Source: Chitinophagaceae bacterium (GTDB taxonomy: Bacteria; Bacteroidota; Bacteroidia; Chitinophagales; Chitinophagaceae). Taken from it: a stretch of DNA of 32,007 bases. Positions within the stretch are counted from its first letter, which is position 1. Each line of letters opens with the position of its first letter. The stretch is taken from positions 1-32,007 of the forward strand of contig JAICGN010000044.1 in the NCBI GenBank assembly GCA_025923075.1. Direction: 5' to 3'. Below, in pieces: positions 16,579 to 25,571 of the stretch. Position numbers and translations under genes: made by a program. The notes below the pieces were generated by a model, which saw only the letters and a list, made by a program, of their open reading frames with translations, was not told the DNA's origin and did not search any database.

Positions 16579-16586
16579 TATTTTTG
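16579..16586 (+). promoter_or_regulatory. Candidate -7 box (TATTTTTG) 4 nt before the PAP2 gene
   Basis: TATTTTTG fits TAnnTTTG and is followed by CCGC and the ATG at 16591, the same arrangement as at the methyltransferase gene (box, 4 nt, ATG). Confidence 0.4.
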
Positions 16587-16590
16587 CCGC

Positions 16591-17187
16591 ATGTTTTTGA
16601 TTCAAAGCAACCTGCTTCACCAATTAGAACAATGGGATCAATGGCTCTTTATCCAGGTAAATAATAACCAAAGCAACTCTTTTTTTGACAGCGTAATGCC
16701 TTACCTGCGAGTTGCTTATTACTGGACACCCGTTTATCTTTTTCTCCTGGTCTTTATAACAATGAATTTTAAAAGTCGTGGTTGGTGGTGGTTTGTCATC
16801 TTCCTTTGCACGGTTTCTTTGTGTGATATGACCAGCAGCAAGCTGGTAAAGGAAGGCTTTGAACGATTACGTCCGTGTGGCGATCCGGATTTTTTTCAAT
16901 ATGTGCGATTGCTGGTAAATCGCTGCTCGGGCACTTATAGTTTTACATCTTCACATGCAGCCAATCATTTCGGAATGGCAACATTTATCTTTCTCACCTT
17001 GCGTCCAATCATCGGACGATGGGTTTGGATTGCTTATTTGTGGGCTGCGGTTATTGGCTATGCACAAATATATGTTGGGGTGCATTATCCCTTTGACATT
17101 TTAGGTGGTGCCGCTATCGGTTTTGCCTTCGGGTGGCTGCTGGGTACATTCTTTAACAAGCGGTTCGGATTTGTTAACTTCGAATAA
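16591..17187 (+). CDS. PAP2-family membrane phosphatase
   Basis: This 198-residue inner-membrane protein would dephosphorylate a lipid phosphate such as undecaprenyl pyrophosphate or phosphatidic acid. Motif C1, K-x6-RP, is complete (Lys87...Arg94-Pro95). Motif C2 is present in a changed form, TSSHAANHFG at 119-128 in place of PSGH. Motif C3 is VGVHYPFD (His165, Asp169), but the usual arginine before it is Gln159 (AQIYVGVH). His122 and His165, the nucleophile and the general acid/base partner, are both kept. Several hydrophobic helices are visible (about 43-58, 66-80, 128-150, 172-188). The hemolysin-family gene follows after 18 bp, so the two are probably one operon. Confidence 0.9.
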   Translation: MFLIQSNLLHQLEQWDQWLFIQVNNNQSNSFFDSVMPYLRVAYYWTPVYLFLLVFITMNFKSRGWWWFVIFLCTVSLCDMTSSKLVKEGFERLRPCGDPDFFQYVRLLVNRCSGTYSFTSSHAANHFGMATFIFLTLRPIIGRWVWIAYLWAAVIGYAQIYVGVHYPFDILGGAAIGFAFGWLLGTFFNKRFGFVNFE

Positions 17188-17205
17188 GAAACCAATTTTC
17201 TCTAG

Positions 17206-18498
17206 ATGGAAATATTTATACTGCTTGGACTTATATTGATCAATGGATTATTTGTGATGACTGAGATTGCCCTGGTGTCGGCCCGCAAAGCAAGATTGGA
17301 GAGTATGGCGTCAAAAGGAGACACCTTTGCCCGAAGAGCTCTTGAACTTTCTAACAAACCTGAAGTATTTTTATCGACCGCGCAAATAGGTATTACGTTG
17401 ATCTCGATTTTAACCGGTGTTTATTCCGGCGAAAGATTCAGTGTTTATCTCGTTCCTTTGTTTAAACAGATAAGTTTCTTAAGTGATTATGCAGAAGGCA
17501 TTTCTCTCACAATTGTAGTGATCATTGTTACGTTTCTTTCGATACTTTTTGGAGAATTGATCCCTAAACGATTTGCGTTGTTAAGAGCAGAGAAAATATC
17601 CAAACTTATGGCCGGCCCGGTGCTGGTTTTTGCAAAAATTACCCACCCATTTGTTTGGCTGCTCAATAAAATAAGTACGTTTTTCTTTTTCCTTTTCAAT
17701 ATAAAAAAATCAAAAGATGATGCAGTAACAGAAGAAGAAATAAAGACAATGATTACGGAGGGAACCCAAGCAGGAACGATTGAAGAAGAAGAAAGAGAGA
17801 TCATAGAACGGGTCTTTCATCTTGGCGACAGAAATATCACGTCATTAATGACCCATCGCAGCGATATAATCTGGTTCGATCTTGAAGACAACGAGGAAAA
17901 GATCAAGGAAAAAATAGTCAGCGAGCCACATTCAATGTACCCTATTTGCGCCGGGGAAATTGATAATATTAAAGGCGTGGTTTCCATAAAGGATCTGTAT
18001 GTAACAGATGACATGACCAAGTTCAAAGATGTTATGAAACCTGCGATGTTTGTTCCCGAAAATAACAGTGCATACCAGGTATTGGAAAAATTCAAGCAAA
18101 CACAGCATCATTCCTGCTTTATTGTGGATGAATACGGGACCATGCAAGGCATGATCACCTTAAATGATATTCTTGAAGCAATTGTTGGCGATATTCCACA
18201 ACCTGACGTCACAGATTATGAGGTGGTGGAAAGAGACGATGGCAGTTTTTTGGTAGATGCGCAGATTCCTTTTTACGATTTCCTTACCCGCTTTGACAAA
18301 GCCGGATGGATGAATGAGGGCGAACATGAATTTGATACACTTGCTGGTTTTATCTTACATGAACTCGAACGCATACCACATGCCGGCGATAAATTTGACT
18401 GGAAGGGTTTTCGTTTTGAAATAATTGACATGGACGGACACCGGATCGACAAAGTATTGGTGAACATTAGTACAGAGATACGGCAGGAAATGGATTGA
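17206..18498 (+). CDS. CNNM/CorC (HlyC)-family transporter with CBS pair
   Basis: This 430-residue protein has the standard order: a DUF21/CNNM membrane domain (1 to about 180, three or four helices; GELIPKRFAL at 116-125 is the characteristic motif), an acidic linker helix (TEEEIKTMITEGTQAGTIEE), two CBS domains (about 208-265 and 272-330) and a C-terminal CorC/HlyC domain (about 345-425). Relatives export or help export Mg2+, Co2+ or Na+; the older name hemolysin is misleading. It lies 18 bp after the PAP2 gene and is convergent with a small membrane protein gene 16 bp beyond its end. Confidence 0.93.
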   Translation: MEIFILLGLILINGLFVMTEIALVSARKARLESMASKGDTFARRALELSNKPEVFLSTAQIGITLISILTGVYSGERFSVYLVPLFKQISFLSDYAEGISLTIVVIIVTFLSILFGELIPKRFALLRAEKISKLMAGPVLVFAKITHPFVWLLNKISTFFFFLFNIKKSKDDAVTEEEIKTMITEGTQAGTIEEEEREIIERVFHLGDRNITSLMTHRSDIIWFDLEDNEEKIKEKIVSEPHSMYPICAGEIDNIKGVVSIKDLYVTDDMTKFKDVMKPAMFVPENNSAYQVLEKFKQTQHHSCFIVDEYGTMQGMITLNDILEAIVGDIPQPDVTDYEVVERDDGSFLVDAQIPFYDFLTRFDKAGWMNEGEHEFDTLAGFILHELERIPHAGDKFDWKGFRFEIIDMDGHRIDKVLVNISTEIRQEMD

Positions 18499-18514
18499 GT
18501 CCGTCGGCGTGACC

Positions 18515-19009
18515 TCAAGCCCCAGCTGCTGCAATGACAATACCAATTAAAGCAAAAACTATTAATGCAGTCCTAAGTGCCGTATGAAATCTATCCCATT
18601 TATAGTCGTCATTAAAAAATAATGCAACTATTGGCCCTAATATACTCAGGAAAAAACCAAGAGCAAAGCCACCCCAATGCCATTGCCAACTACCAAATAA
18701 ACCTCTCTCTTTCATCTTTTCCATCTTCTCCATATTCACAGTACCATCTTTGCTTATTATTTTCTTTAAAGATTTTTTCCCAAGAGCCAGCCCGACCCTT
18801 TCTTTAAGCCTCATTTTCTTGCCTGCAATTTCTTTATAAGTCGCCGGAGTGAGTTCCATAAAATCTTCGACACTAATAAATTTTCCTGTATTAAAAAGCG
18901 GCATCTTTATTTCACTTGCAAATGGGCTTTTACTTTGTATTGAAGAAGTTGAGGCCCATGTAAGCAAAATTGACAGATTAAATAAAATGAGCAGTAAGAT
19001 CTTTCTCAT
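18515..19009 (-). CDS. Small secreted/membrane protein of unknown function with two C-terminal helices
   Basis: From the ATG at 19009 the protein has 164 residues. Residues 1-20 (MRKILLLILFNLSILLTWAS) form a signal peptide, which is why this start is chosen over a longer frame from 19090. A conserved-looking middle segment follows (VEDFMELTPATYKEIAGKK at 47-65, then MRLKERVGLALGKKSLKK), and then a GGFALGFFLSILGPIVALFF helix (114-133) and a second helix at about 145-163. Proteins with an LTPxxYxExxGKKxxxKE motif and C-terminal membrane helices are common in Bacteroidota, but I know of no function. It is convergent with the CBS transporter gene. Confidence 0.75.
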   Translation of the reverse strand: MRKILLLILFNLSILLTWASTSSIQSKSPFASEIKMPLFNTGKFISVEDFMELTPATYKEIAGKKMRLKERVGLALGKKSLKKIISKDGTVNMEKMEKMKERGLFGSWQWHWGGFALGFFLSILGPIVALFFNDDYKWDRFHTALRTALIVFALIGIVIAAAGA

Positions 19010-19307
19010 AACTAGTTGTAGTTTAGTATTAAACAGAAACTTATAGTATAAAAACCAGAACCAATAACTTATTGCAATATTTCTACACATTTATTGACCT
19101 ATAACAAGTCAGAAAGAGTTGAAACGTTACTCCCCGCATATTTTGCCTGCAGCATATTAGCCAACCGCTCAATAAGTCCGGATGCCATCATAAAAAAGTT
19201 GCAATGGTGAAAGCGGAATATTTCTTTCACCTAGTGAAGAGATTGTAACGAGGAAGAGTTTGTATGAAAGACTCAGAAGAAATAAAAAATCCGCTCTGTT
19301 CATAAGA

Positions 19308-19844
19308 CTAAAAAGAAAACTCAGCATTTTTTGCAGGATAATCCAGCTTAGTGCTTTTGCGGTTGCCGTTCACGATCATATGAATGATCTCTACCTGGTC
19401 ATCAAACATATCATGCATGATCGTATTGACGATAGCGACTTTTTTTACCGAACTGATATTATCAACCTGCAGGTAAGAATAAACCACTACATCTTCTTTT
19501 TCATAACCTACAAAATTCATCTGCACAGGCTTGCCGTCGACTGTTATCTGGAGGTGTGATCTGATATATTCAAAAATTTTTGTGTTATTATCTGCAATCG
19601 CCTTGTCACTCGTCAGATCTACCCTTGATTTATTTACTTTGGTTAAAATACTTTCAAAATCATCCCAAAATGTTTTACAGGTTATTTCCAGCGTTTTATC
19701 GGTTGCATTATGGTCTATTTCTACTGTTGCAAGATGCAGGGGATGTGAGGGTCCCGCCCTGTTTAAATCATATTTTTCTCCGGTGGCAAACAGGGAAACT
19801 GAAAATACAGGGATCACCAGCCATTTATAGAGCTCTATTGCCAT
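19308..19844 (-). CDS. DUF6702-family protein
   Basis: This 178-residue protein has a hydrophobic N-terminus (MAIELYKWLVIPVFSVSLFA, signal peptide) followed by HPLHLATVEIDHNATDKTLE and KTFWDDFESIL, which match the HPxHxSxxEI and FxDDxE patterns of DUF6702. The remainder is beta-rich. The function is unknown. In many Bacteroidota it sits beside HupE/UreJ-type membrane proteins and metallopeptidases, exactly as here, where it is divergent from the HupE/UreJ gene across about 107 bp. A periplasmic accessory role for that set is an inference from context. Confidence 0.78.
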   Translation of the reverse strand: MAIELYKWLVIPVFSVSLFATGEKYDLNRAGPSHPLHLATVEIDHNATDKTLEITCKTFWDDFESILTKVNKSRVDLTSDKAIADNNTKIFEYIRSHLQITVDGKPVQMNFVGYEKEDVVVYSYLQVDNISSVKKVAIVNTIMHDMFDDQVEIIHMIVNGNRKSTKLDYPAKNAEFSF

Positions 19845-19951
19845 TAACCAAATTAAATTTTATTAGGACAAAAGTCTGCTTTATTTTGATGCCCTGTTAA
19901 GGATTGTTGTTAATATTTTATAGGTGGTATTGCATCAGGCAGGTTTCAACT

Positions 19952-20530
19952 ATGAGTGATTTTCCGTTTTATTTCAGATTTGGCTGGCAGCATATTATTA
20001 GCCGTGATGCGTTGGATCACCAGCTTTTTATTTTGGCGCTGGCAGCTATCTATGTGATCAAAGACTGGAAGCAGGTGCTTATTCTCATCACTGCCTTTAC
20101 CATTGGTCACTCACTGACATTATTTCTTAGTGTAAAAGAGATCATAACGATCAGCAGTAGATGGGTGGAATTCTTAATACCGTGCACCATTGTTTTTACA
20201 GCCATCACCAATCTGTTTCAGAAAAAATTTACACCAAAAACGATCCGCATCAATTATTTTTTGGCGTTATTCTTTGGGCTTATTCATGGCTTAGGATTTG
20301 CAAACAATATCCGTCTTGCCCTGGCAAGCGACCAAAGTCTTGGCTGGGGTCTGTTTGGGTTTAATTTGGGATTGGAAGCAGGGCAGATCATTGTTGTGCT
20401 GGTCATCCTGTTCATTTCATTTATCGTAGTGAATATTTTAAAAATAAACCGGAGAGATTGGGTCATTTTCGCCTCGGCATGCGCATTTAGTATTGCATTA
20501 GTGACGGCTATTGAAAGGTGGCCATTGTAA
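19952..20530 (+). CDS. HupE/UreJ-like membrane protein
   Basis: The protein has 192 residues from the ATG at 19952; a longer frame from 19904 (TTG or other start) adds residues without family character. FRFGWQHIISRDALDHQLFI near the start matches the GxxHIxxGxDHxLF motif of HupE/UreJ proteins, and FGLIHGLGFA at about 117-126 is the second histidine motif. Six or so transmembrane helices follow. Classic HupE/UreJ proteins are nickel/cobalt permeases or accessory proteins; this Bacteroidota subgroup has no proven substrate. It lies 33 bp upstream of the first M1 peptidase gene and is probably co-transcribed with it. Confidence 0.85.
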   Translation: MSDFPFYFRFGWQHIISRDALDHQLFILALAAIYVIKDWKQVLILITAFTIGHSLTLFLSVKEIITISSRWVEFLIPCTIVFTAITNLFQKKFTPKTIRINYFLALFFGLIHGLGFANNIRLALASDQSLGWGLFGFNLGLEAGQIIVVLVILFISFIVVNILKINRRDWVIFASACAFSIALVTAIERWPL

Positions 20531-20563
20531 AATAAATTTTATTCAATAAAACCTGTAACAAAA

Positions 20564-22951
20564 ATGAAACGTATCAGTTTATTTTTTGCCCTCAGTTTTT
20601 CGGCCTTCAGCATTGCATCTGCACAGGATATAAAGAACAATGCAAACAGTAATCATGCGAACAAATTTGAGCAACTAGGAACTATTTTACCAACGCCAAA
20701 TGAATATCGCACGGCAAGTGGTGCGCCCGGTCCAAAATACTGGCAGATGCGTGCCGACTACGACATCAAATGCGAATTGGATGAAATTAACAATAAGTTG
20801 ACCGGCACCGAGATCATTACTTATTATAACAACTCACCTGATGTGCTTTCATATCTCTGGATGCAGTTGGATGAGAACCAGCACAGCACTGTGAACAATG
20901 CAAATTATCAAACCAGTAACCCAATGCAGACACAGGTGACAGATAAAGTACTTGATCGGTTCGATGAGAGAAAAAGCGACAATGGTTATGGCTTTAATAT
21001 TACGAAACTCACTGATGTGACCGGCAAATCGTTAAAATACTATATCAACAAAACGATGATGAAAGTAGATCTGCCAACGCCGTTGAAGCCAGGTCAGAAA
21101 ATATCTTTTGTTGTTGACTGGAATTACAAGCTTGCCAACCGTGGTGAATTTCTGCGTTTTGGTGGTGCGAGAGGTGGGTATGAAAATTTTCCTGAAGATG
21201 GGAATAACAATTACACCATAACACAGTGGTATCCCCGCATGTGCAAGTATGGTGATGAGATAGGCTGGCAAAATCACCAGTTTACAGGTACAGGCGAGTT
21301 TACGCTAAGCTTCGGAAATTTTAAAGTACAGATGACCGTACCGGCCGACCATATTGTTGGCGCTACGGGTGAATGTCAGAACTATGCCGCCACGTTAAGT
21401 GCTACGCAAATGGCTCGCTGGCAAAAAGCACAAAATGCAGATCAGCCCGTACAAATTGTAACATTGGATGAAGCATTGAGTGCCTCCAAAGTAAAAGGCA
21501 ACAGCAAAAAGAAAACATGGATATACAAAGCGGACAATGTTCGTGACTTTGCCTGGACATCATCAAGACGTTTTGTTTGGGATGCAATGAGAACGATCGT
21601 GAATGGGAAAAAAGTGATGACCATGAGCTACTATGCTAAAGAAGCTTATCCTATTTACAGCAAGTTTTCAACAAAAGCAGTGGCCCATACGATCAAAACG
21701 TATTCAAACTTCTCGATACCTTACCCCTATCCTGTTGCGATCAGCGTGGAAGGCAACCAGGGAATGGAATACCCGATGATCTCTTTCAATCCCGGTCGTG
21801 CAGAAAAAGATGGGAGCTATAATGAGGGACAAAAGAATGCAGCAATTTTTGTAATCATTCATGAGGTAGGTCATACATTTTTTCCCATGATCGTCAATAG
21901 CGATGAAAGGCAGTGGACGTGGATGGATGAAGGGTTGAATTCTTATTTGCAATACCTGACCCAGGAATTGTGGGATAATAAATTCCCTTCAAATGGCGGA
22001 CCAGCATGGTCAATTACAGATTATATGAAGTTGCCGAAAGAGCAACTAGAGCCTATCATGACCAATAGTGAAAACATCAACAACTTTGGCGCCAATGCTT
22101 ATTCAAAAGTTGCAACTGGTTTAAATATTTTAAGGGAAACAATTGTTGGTCGTGAATTATTTGATAATGCTTTCCGTGAATATTCAAAACGCTGGGCATT
22201 CAAACACCCCACTCCTGCCGATCTGTTTAGAACACTTGAAGACGCAACCGGAGAAGATCTTGATTGGTTCTGGAGAGGCTGGTTCTATGGAACTGATGCT
22301 GTTGATATTTCTATTGACACTGTTAAACATTCAAAGGCTGATGTAACAGCTGTTCCCGCACAATTAAAAGATACTGTTGTTTATCGTGCGCTGCCAACAC
22401 CACAGGTTGGTCCTGAGGATATTTCAAAAATGAGAAATCGCGAGGACAAAAATATTGTGTTTGAAACCGATCGTGATACTTCACTCCGCGATTTTTACTG
22501 GAGATATGCCCGTGAAATGGAAAAATATGACACGGCAAAATATGCGGTAACGGTAAGAGCACAAACAGAGCCCCTGGATGCCGAAGGACAACAGAAATAT
22601 GCAAATAAGAATTTCTATGAAATCACTTTTAGCAATAAAGGCGGCCTGATCATGCCGATCATATTGGAGTGGACGTATAAAGATGGCACAAAAGAAATAG
22701 AAAAGATCCCTGTCCAGGTTTGGCGCAAGAATGAGAATAAAGTGATCAAGACTTTTATGAAAGATAAAGAAGTGGCTTCAGTGAAACTGGATCCTTATAA
22801 TGAAACAGCCGACATTAACACAGCGAATAACACATACGGCGATATAAAAGAGTCGAGCAGATTCAAAGTGTTTAAACAAAAACAAAATGTAACTCCGGCA
22901 CCGGGCATCAACCCGATGCAGAAAGCAATGGAGAAGAAAAAAGCATTCTGA
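20564..22951 (+). CDS. M1-family metallopeptidase (first of two tandem paralogues)
   Basis: This 795-residue secreted protease has signal peptide MKRISLFFALSFSAFSIASA. The gluzincin zinc site is complete: HEVGH at 433-437 and the third ligand Glu456 in WMDEGLN. The exopeptidase-type loop appears as GMEYP (400-404) rather than the classical GAMEN, and Tyr513 (NAYSK) is a candidate transition-state tyrosine. An N-terminal beta domain (about 60-270, YDIKCELDEINNKLTG...) precedes the catalytic domain, and a beta-rich C-terminal region (about 600-795) follows, ending in a basic EKKKAF tail. It should cleave peptides in the periplasm or at the cell surface. It follows HupE/UreJ closely and is followed by a similar gene. 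Confidence 0.93.
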   Translation: MKRISLFFALSFSAFSIASAQDIKNNANSNHANKFEQLGTILPTPNEYRTASGAPGPKYWQMRADYDIKCELDEINNKLTGTEIITYYNNSPDVLSYLWMQLDENQHSTVNNANYQTSNPMQTQVTDKVLDRFDERKSDNGYGFNITKLTDVTGKSLKYYINKTMMKVDLPTPLKPGQKISFVVDWNYKLANRGEFLRFGGARGGYENFPEDGNNNYTITQWYPRMCKYGDEIGWQNHQFTGTGEFTLSFGNFKVQMTVPADHIVGATGECQNYAATLSATQMARWQKAQNADQPVQIVTLDEALSASKVKGNSKKKTWIYKADNVRDFAWTSSRRFVWDAMRTIVNGKKVMTMSYYAKEAYPIYSKFSTKAVAHTIKTYSNFSIPYPYPVAISVEGNQGMEYPMISFNPGRAEKDGSYNEGQKNAAIFVIIHEVGHTFFPMIVNSDERQWTWMDEGLNSYLQYLTQELWDNKFPSNGGPAWSITDYMKLPKEQLEPIMTNSENINNFGANAYSKVATGLNILRETIVGRELFDNAFREYSKRWAFKHPTPADLFRTLEDATGEDLDWFWRGWFYGTDAVDISIDTVKHSKADVTAVPAQLKDTVVYRALPTPQVGPEDISKMRNREDKNIVFETDRDTSLRDFYWRYAREMEKYDTAKYAVTVRAQTEPLDAEGQQKYANKNFYEITFSNKGGLIMPIILEWTYKDGTKEIEKIPVQVWRKNENKVIKTFMKDKEVASVKLDPYNETADINTANNTYGDIKESSRFKVFKQKQNVTPAPGINPMQKAMEKKKAF

Positions 22952-22976
22952 TCGCTAAATAAATTTTTTTTGATAG

Positions 22977-23009
22977 AAATGCCGTTGGATATTATCTGAC
23001 GGCGTTTTT
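22977..23009 (+). terminator. Likely intrinsic terminator after the first M1 gene
   Basis: GCCGT (22981-22985) pairs with ACGGC (22999-23003), extended by A-T pairs on the outside, with a 13-nt loop and a run of T at 23005-23009. It would partly separate the two peptidase genes transcriptionally. Confidence 0.5.
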
Positions 23010-23098
23010 AGTGTACTGAATGGGATGAATGGGCAGGTGATTTTATTTTTTTCATTTAGTTTTGACAACATCACTAGTTTCAGTAAAAAACAACACAC

Positions 23099-25504
23099 AT
23101 GAAGAATTTTTTTTCCACTGTTTTTATGCTCATGACCACCGCCACTTTGTTCGCACAAAATGTAAATAACAATGCTGGCAGCAATCATGGCAACAAGTTT
23201 GAGCAAATGGGCGCAAACTTCCCAACGCCAAATGAATACCGCACAGCCAGCGGAGCACCGGGACCTAAATACTGGCAGCAGCGCTGCGATTATGATATCA
23301 AATGCGAATTGGATGAAAAGAATTTGAAATTGAGCGGCAGTGAAACAGTTACTTACTTTAATAACTCACCTGATGTTCTCACTTATCTCTGGCTGCAGCT
23401 TGATGAAAATCAGCATAGCAGCATAAACAACGCAAATTACCAAACCAGTAATCCCATGGATAGAAGATTCACCCCTCAGCAATTGGAAAGGGCGCAGGAA
23501 GCTACAGGTGACAATGGTTATGGTTTTAATATTTTAAAACTTACTGATGCAACAGGTAAAAAATTATCTTTTGATATCAACAAAACAATGATGCGGATAG
23601 AATTGCCTGCACCATTAAAACCCGGTCAGCGGTTTACATTTAAGCTTGACTGGAATTATAAATTATCAGACCGATTGACTCGCGGTGGTCGTGGCGGTTA
23701 TGAATACTTCCCTGAAGATGGCAATCATCTTTTCACTATTGCACAATGGTATCCGCGCCTTTGCGTATACAGCGATTTCCAGGGCTGGCAAAATCACCAG
23801 TTCACTGGTCGCGGAGAATTTGCGCTCACCTTCGGAAATTTCAAAGTGCAAATGACGGTGCCGGCTGATCACGTAGTTCTTTCAACAGGTGAAGGACAAA
23901 ACTATGCAGCGGTATTGACACCTGCACAGCTTGCAAGGTGGAACAAAGCACAAGCTTCAAAGGAACCCATAGAAATCGTGACGTTGGAAGAAGCAAAAGC
24001 AGCTGAAAAAAATGGGCCGGCCATGATTGCCTCCGCTTCGCCCCGAAAGAAAACCTGGATATTCAAAGCAGACAATGTTCGTGATTTTGCATGGACATCA
24101 TCCCGCAAATTTGTATGGGATGCGTTGGCTACAAAAATTGAAGGGAGAAAAGTGATGTGTATGAGTGGTTATGCAAAAGAGGCATACGGACTGTATAGAA
24201 AATTTTCAAGCAAAGTGGTTGAGCACACTATTCAAACCTATTCTAAATTCACGATCCCTTATCCATACCCTGTTGCACAAAGCATTGAGGCATCAAGCGG
24301 CATGGAATACCCGATGATCTGCTTTAACAATGGCCGCACAGAAAAAGATGGAACCTATGCTGAAGGAACCAAGTATGCAATGATCGGGGTAGTTACTCAT
24401 GAAGTGGGTCATAATTTTTTCCCCATGATCATTAATAGCGATGAACGTCAATGGAGTTGGATGGATGAAGGACTCAATACCTTTGTACAATACCTCACAC
24501 AGGAATTATGGGATAATAAATATGCAAACCGCAGAGGTCCCGCGGCATTTATCACTGACTACATGAAGCTCCCTAAAGATCAGCTTGAGCCTATTATGAC
24601 AAACAGCGAAAACATTGCGCAGTTTGGCCCCAATGCTTATTCAAAACCGGCTACTGGTTTAAATATTCTTCGTGAAACAATAATGGGTCGCAAAAGGTTT
24701 GATTATGCATTTCGTGAGTATGCCAGGCGATGGGCCTTCAAACATCCTGAACCTGCTGATTTCTTCCGTACAATGGAAGATGCAAGCGGTGAAGATCTCG
24801 ATTGGTTTTGGCGTGGTTGGTTTTACAGCACTGATGCCTGCGACATTTCATTGGATACTGTACGATATGCCAAACCTGATTTGGATTTTGTTCCCGAAGC
24901 AACAAAAGAATCAGTAGTAAAACGTAGTGTTGATAAACCAATCCTCGTACCGGATAATGATATTTCAAAGGTGAGAAACAGGGAAGACAAGAGCATTACA
25001 TTTCAAACAGATGCCGATACTTCACTGCGGGATTTTTACTGGCGCTACGCCAGAGGACTTGAACCTTATGATACAAACCAGTACAGTGTAACTGTTCCTG
25101 TCACTAATCCCGGAGCACTTTCAGCTGCAGAAAAAGAAAAATATGCCAATACCAATATTTATGAGCTAAGCTTCAGTAATAAAGGTGGACTTGTAATGCC
25201 CCTTATCCTTGAATGGACATATAAGGATGGGACAACTGAAATTGAAAGGATACCGGCGCAGGTCTGGCGATTGAATGAAAACAAAGTAGTAAAAACATTT
25301 CTCAAGAACAAAGAAGTAACTTCAATAAAACTGGATCCTTTTAAAGAGACAGCCGACATTAATGATAAGAATAATTCATGGAATACGATCCCTGAGCCTT
25401 CTAAGTTTACAGTCTTTAAAGGAAGAACGGGTGGAGCAAGAGGTGGACAAACGCAGGCCGGTAACCCTATGCAAAGGGCAGCAGAGAAAAAGAAAGCATT
25501 TTAA
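23099..25504 (+). CDS. M1-family metallopeptidase (second tandem paralogue)
   Basis: This 801-residue protein is very similar to the preceding gene product along its whole length, from the N-terminal NNAGSNHGNKFEQMG to the shared EKKKAF ending. The zinc site is HEVGH at 434-438 with Glu457 in WMDEGLN, and the GMEYP loop is kept. The signal peptide is MKNFFSTVFMLMTTATLFA. It differs from paralogue 1 by small insertions (for example PAMIASASPRKK before the KTWIFKADNVRDFAW block) and a Gly/Arg-rich C-terminal stretch, RTGGARGGQTQAG. Both copies look intact, so the duplication is old enough for divergence but both are under selection. It has its own 147-bp upstream gap. Confidence 0.93.
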   Translation: MKNFFSTVFMLMTTATLFAQNVNNNAGSNHGNKFEQMGANFPTPNEYRTASGAPGPKYWQQRCDYDIKCELDEKNLKLSGSETVTYFNNSPDVLTYLWLQLDENQHSSINNANYQTSNPMDRRFTPQQLERAQEATGDNGYGFNILKLTDATGKKLSFDINKTMMRIELPAPLKPGQRFTFKLDWNYKLSDRLTRGGRGGYEYFPEDGNHLFTIAQWYPRLCVYSDFQGWQNHQFTGRGEFALTFGNFKVQMTVPADHVVLSTGEGQNYAAVLTPAQLARWNKAQASKEPIEIVTLEEAKAAEKNGPAMIASASPRKKTWIFKADNVRDFAWTSSRKFVWDALATKIEGRKVMCMSGYAKEAYGLYRKFSSKVVEHTIQTYSKFTIPYPYPVAQSIEASSGMEYPMICFNNGRTEKDGTYAEGTKYAMIGVVTHEVGHNFFPMIINSDERQWSWMDEGLNTFVQYLTQELWDNKYANRRGPAAFITDYMKLPKDQLEPIMTNSENIAQFGPNAYSKPATGLNILRETIMGRKRFDYAFREYARRWAFKHPEPADFFRTMEDASGEDLDWFWRGWFYSTDACDISLDTVRYAKPDLDFVPEATKESVVKRSVDKPILVPDNDISKVRNREDKSITFQTDADTSLRDFYWRYARGLEPYDTNQYSVTVPVTNPGALSAAEKEKYANTNIYELSFSNKGGLVMPLILEWTYKDGTTEIERIPAQVWRLNENKVVKTFLKNKEVTSIKLDPFKETADINDKNNSWNTIPEPSKFTVFKGRTGGARGGQTQAGNPMQRAAEKKKAF

Positions 25505-25519
25505 TAATTATTCTTTCCT

Positions 25520-25557
25520 AAAAGAAAAGCCACTTCAAATGAAGCGGCTTTTCTTTT
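25520..25557. terminator. Bidirectional intrinsic terminator between convergent genes
   Basis: A 17-bp stem with one mismatch (arms 25520-25536 and 25541-25557) and the tetraloop AAAT is flanked by A-runs on the left and T-runs on the right, so it can terminate both the M1 gene and the opposing gene that ends at 25572. Confidence 0.9.
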
Positions 25558-25571
25558 ATTTATTTTAATGT

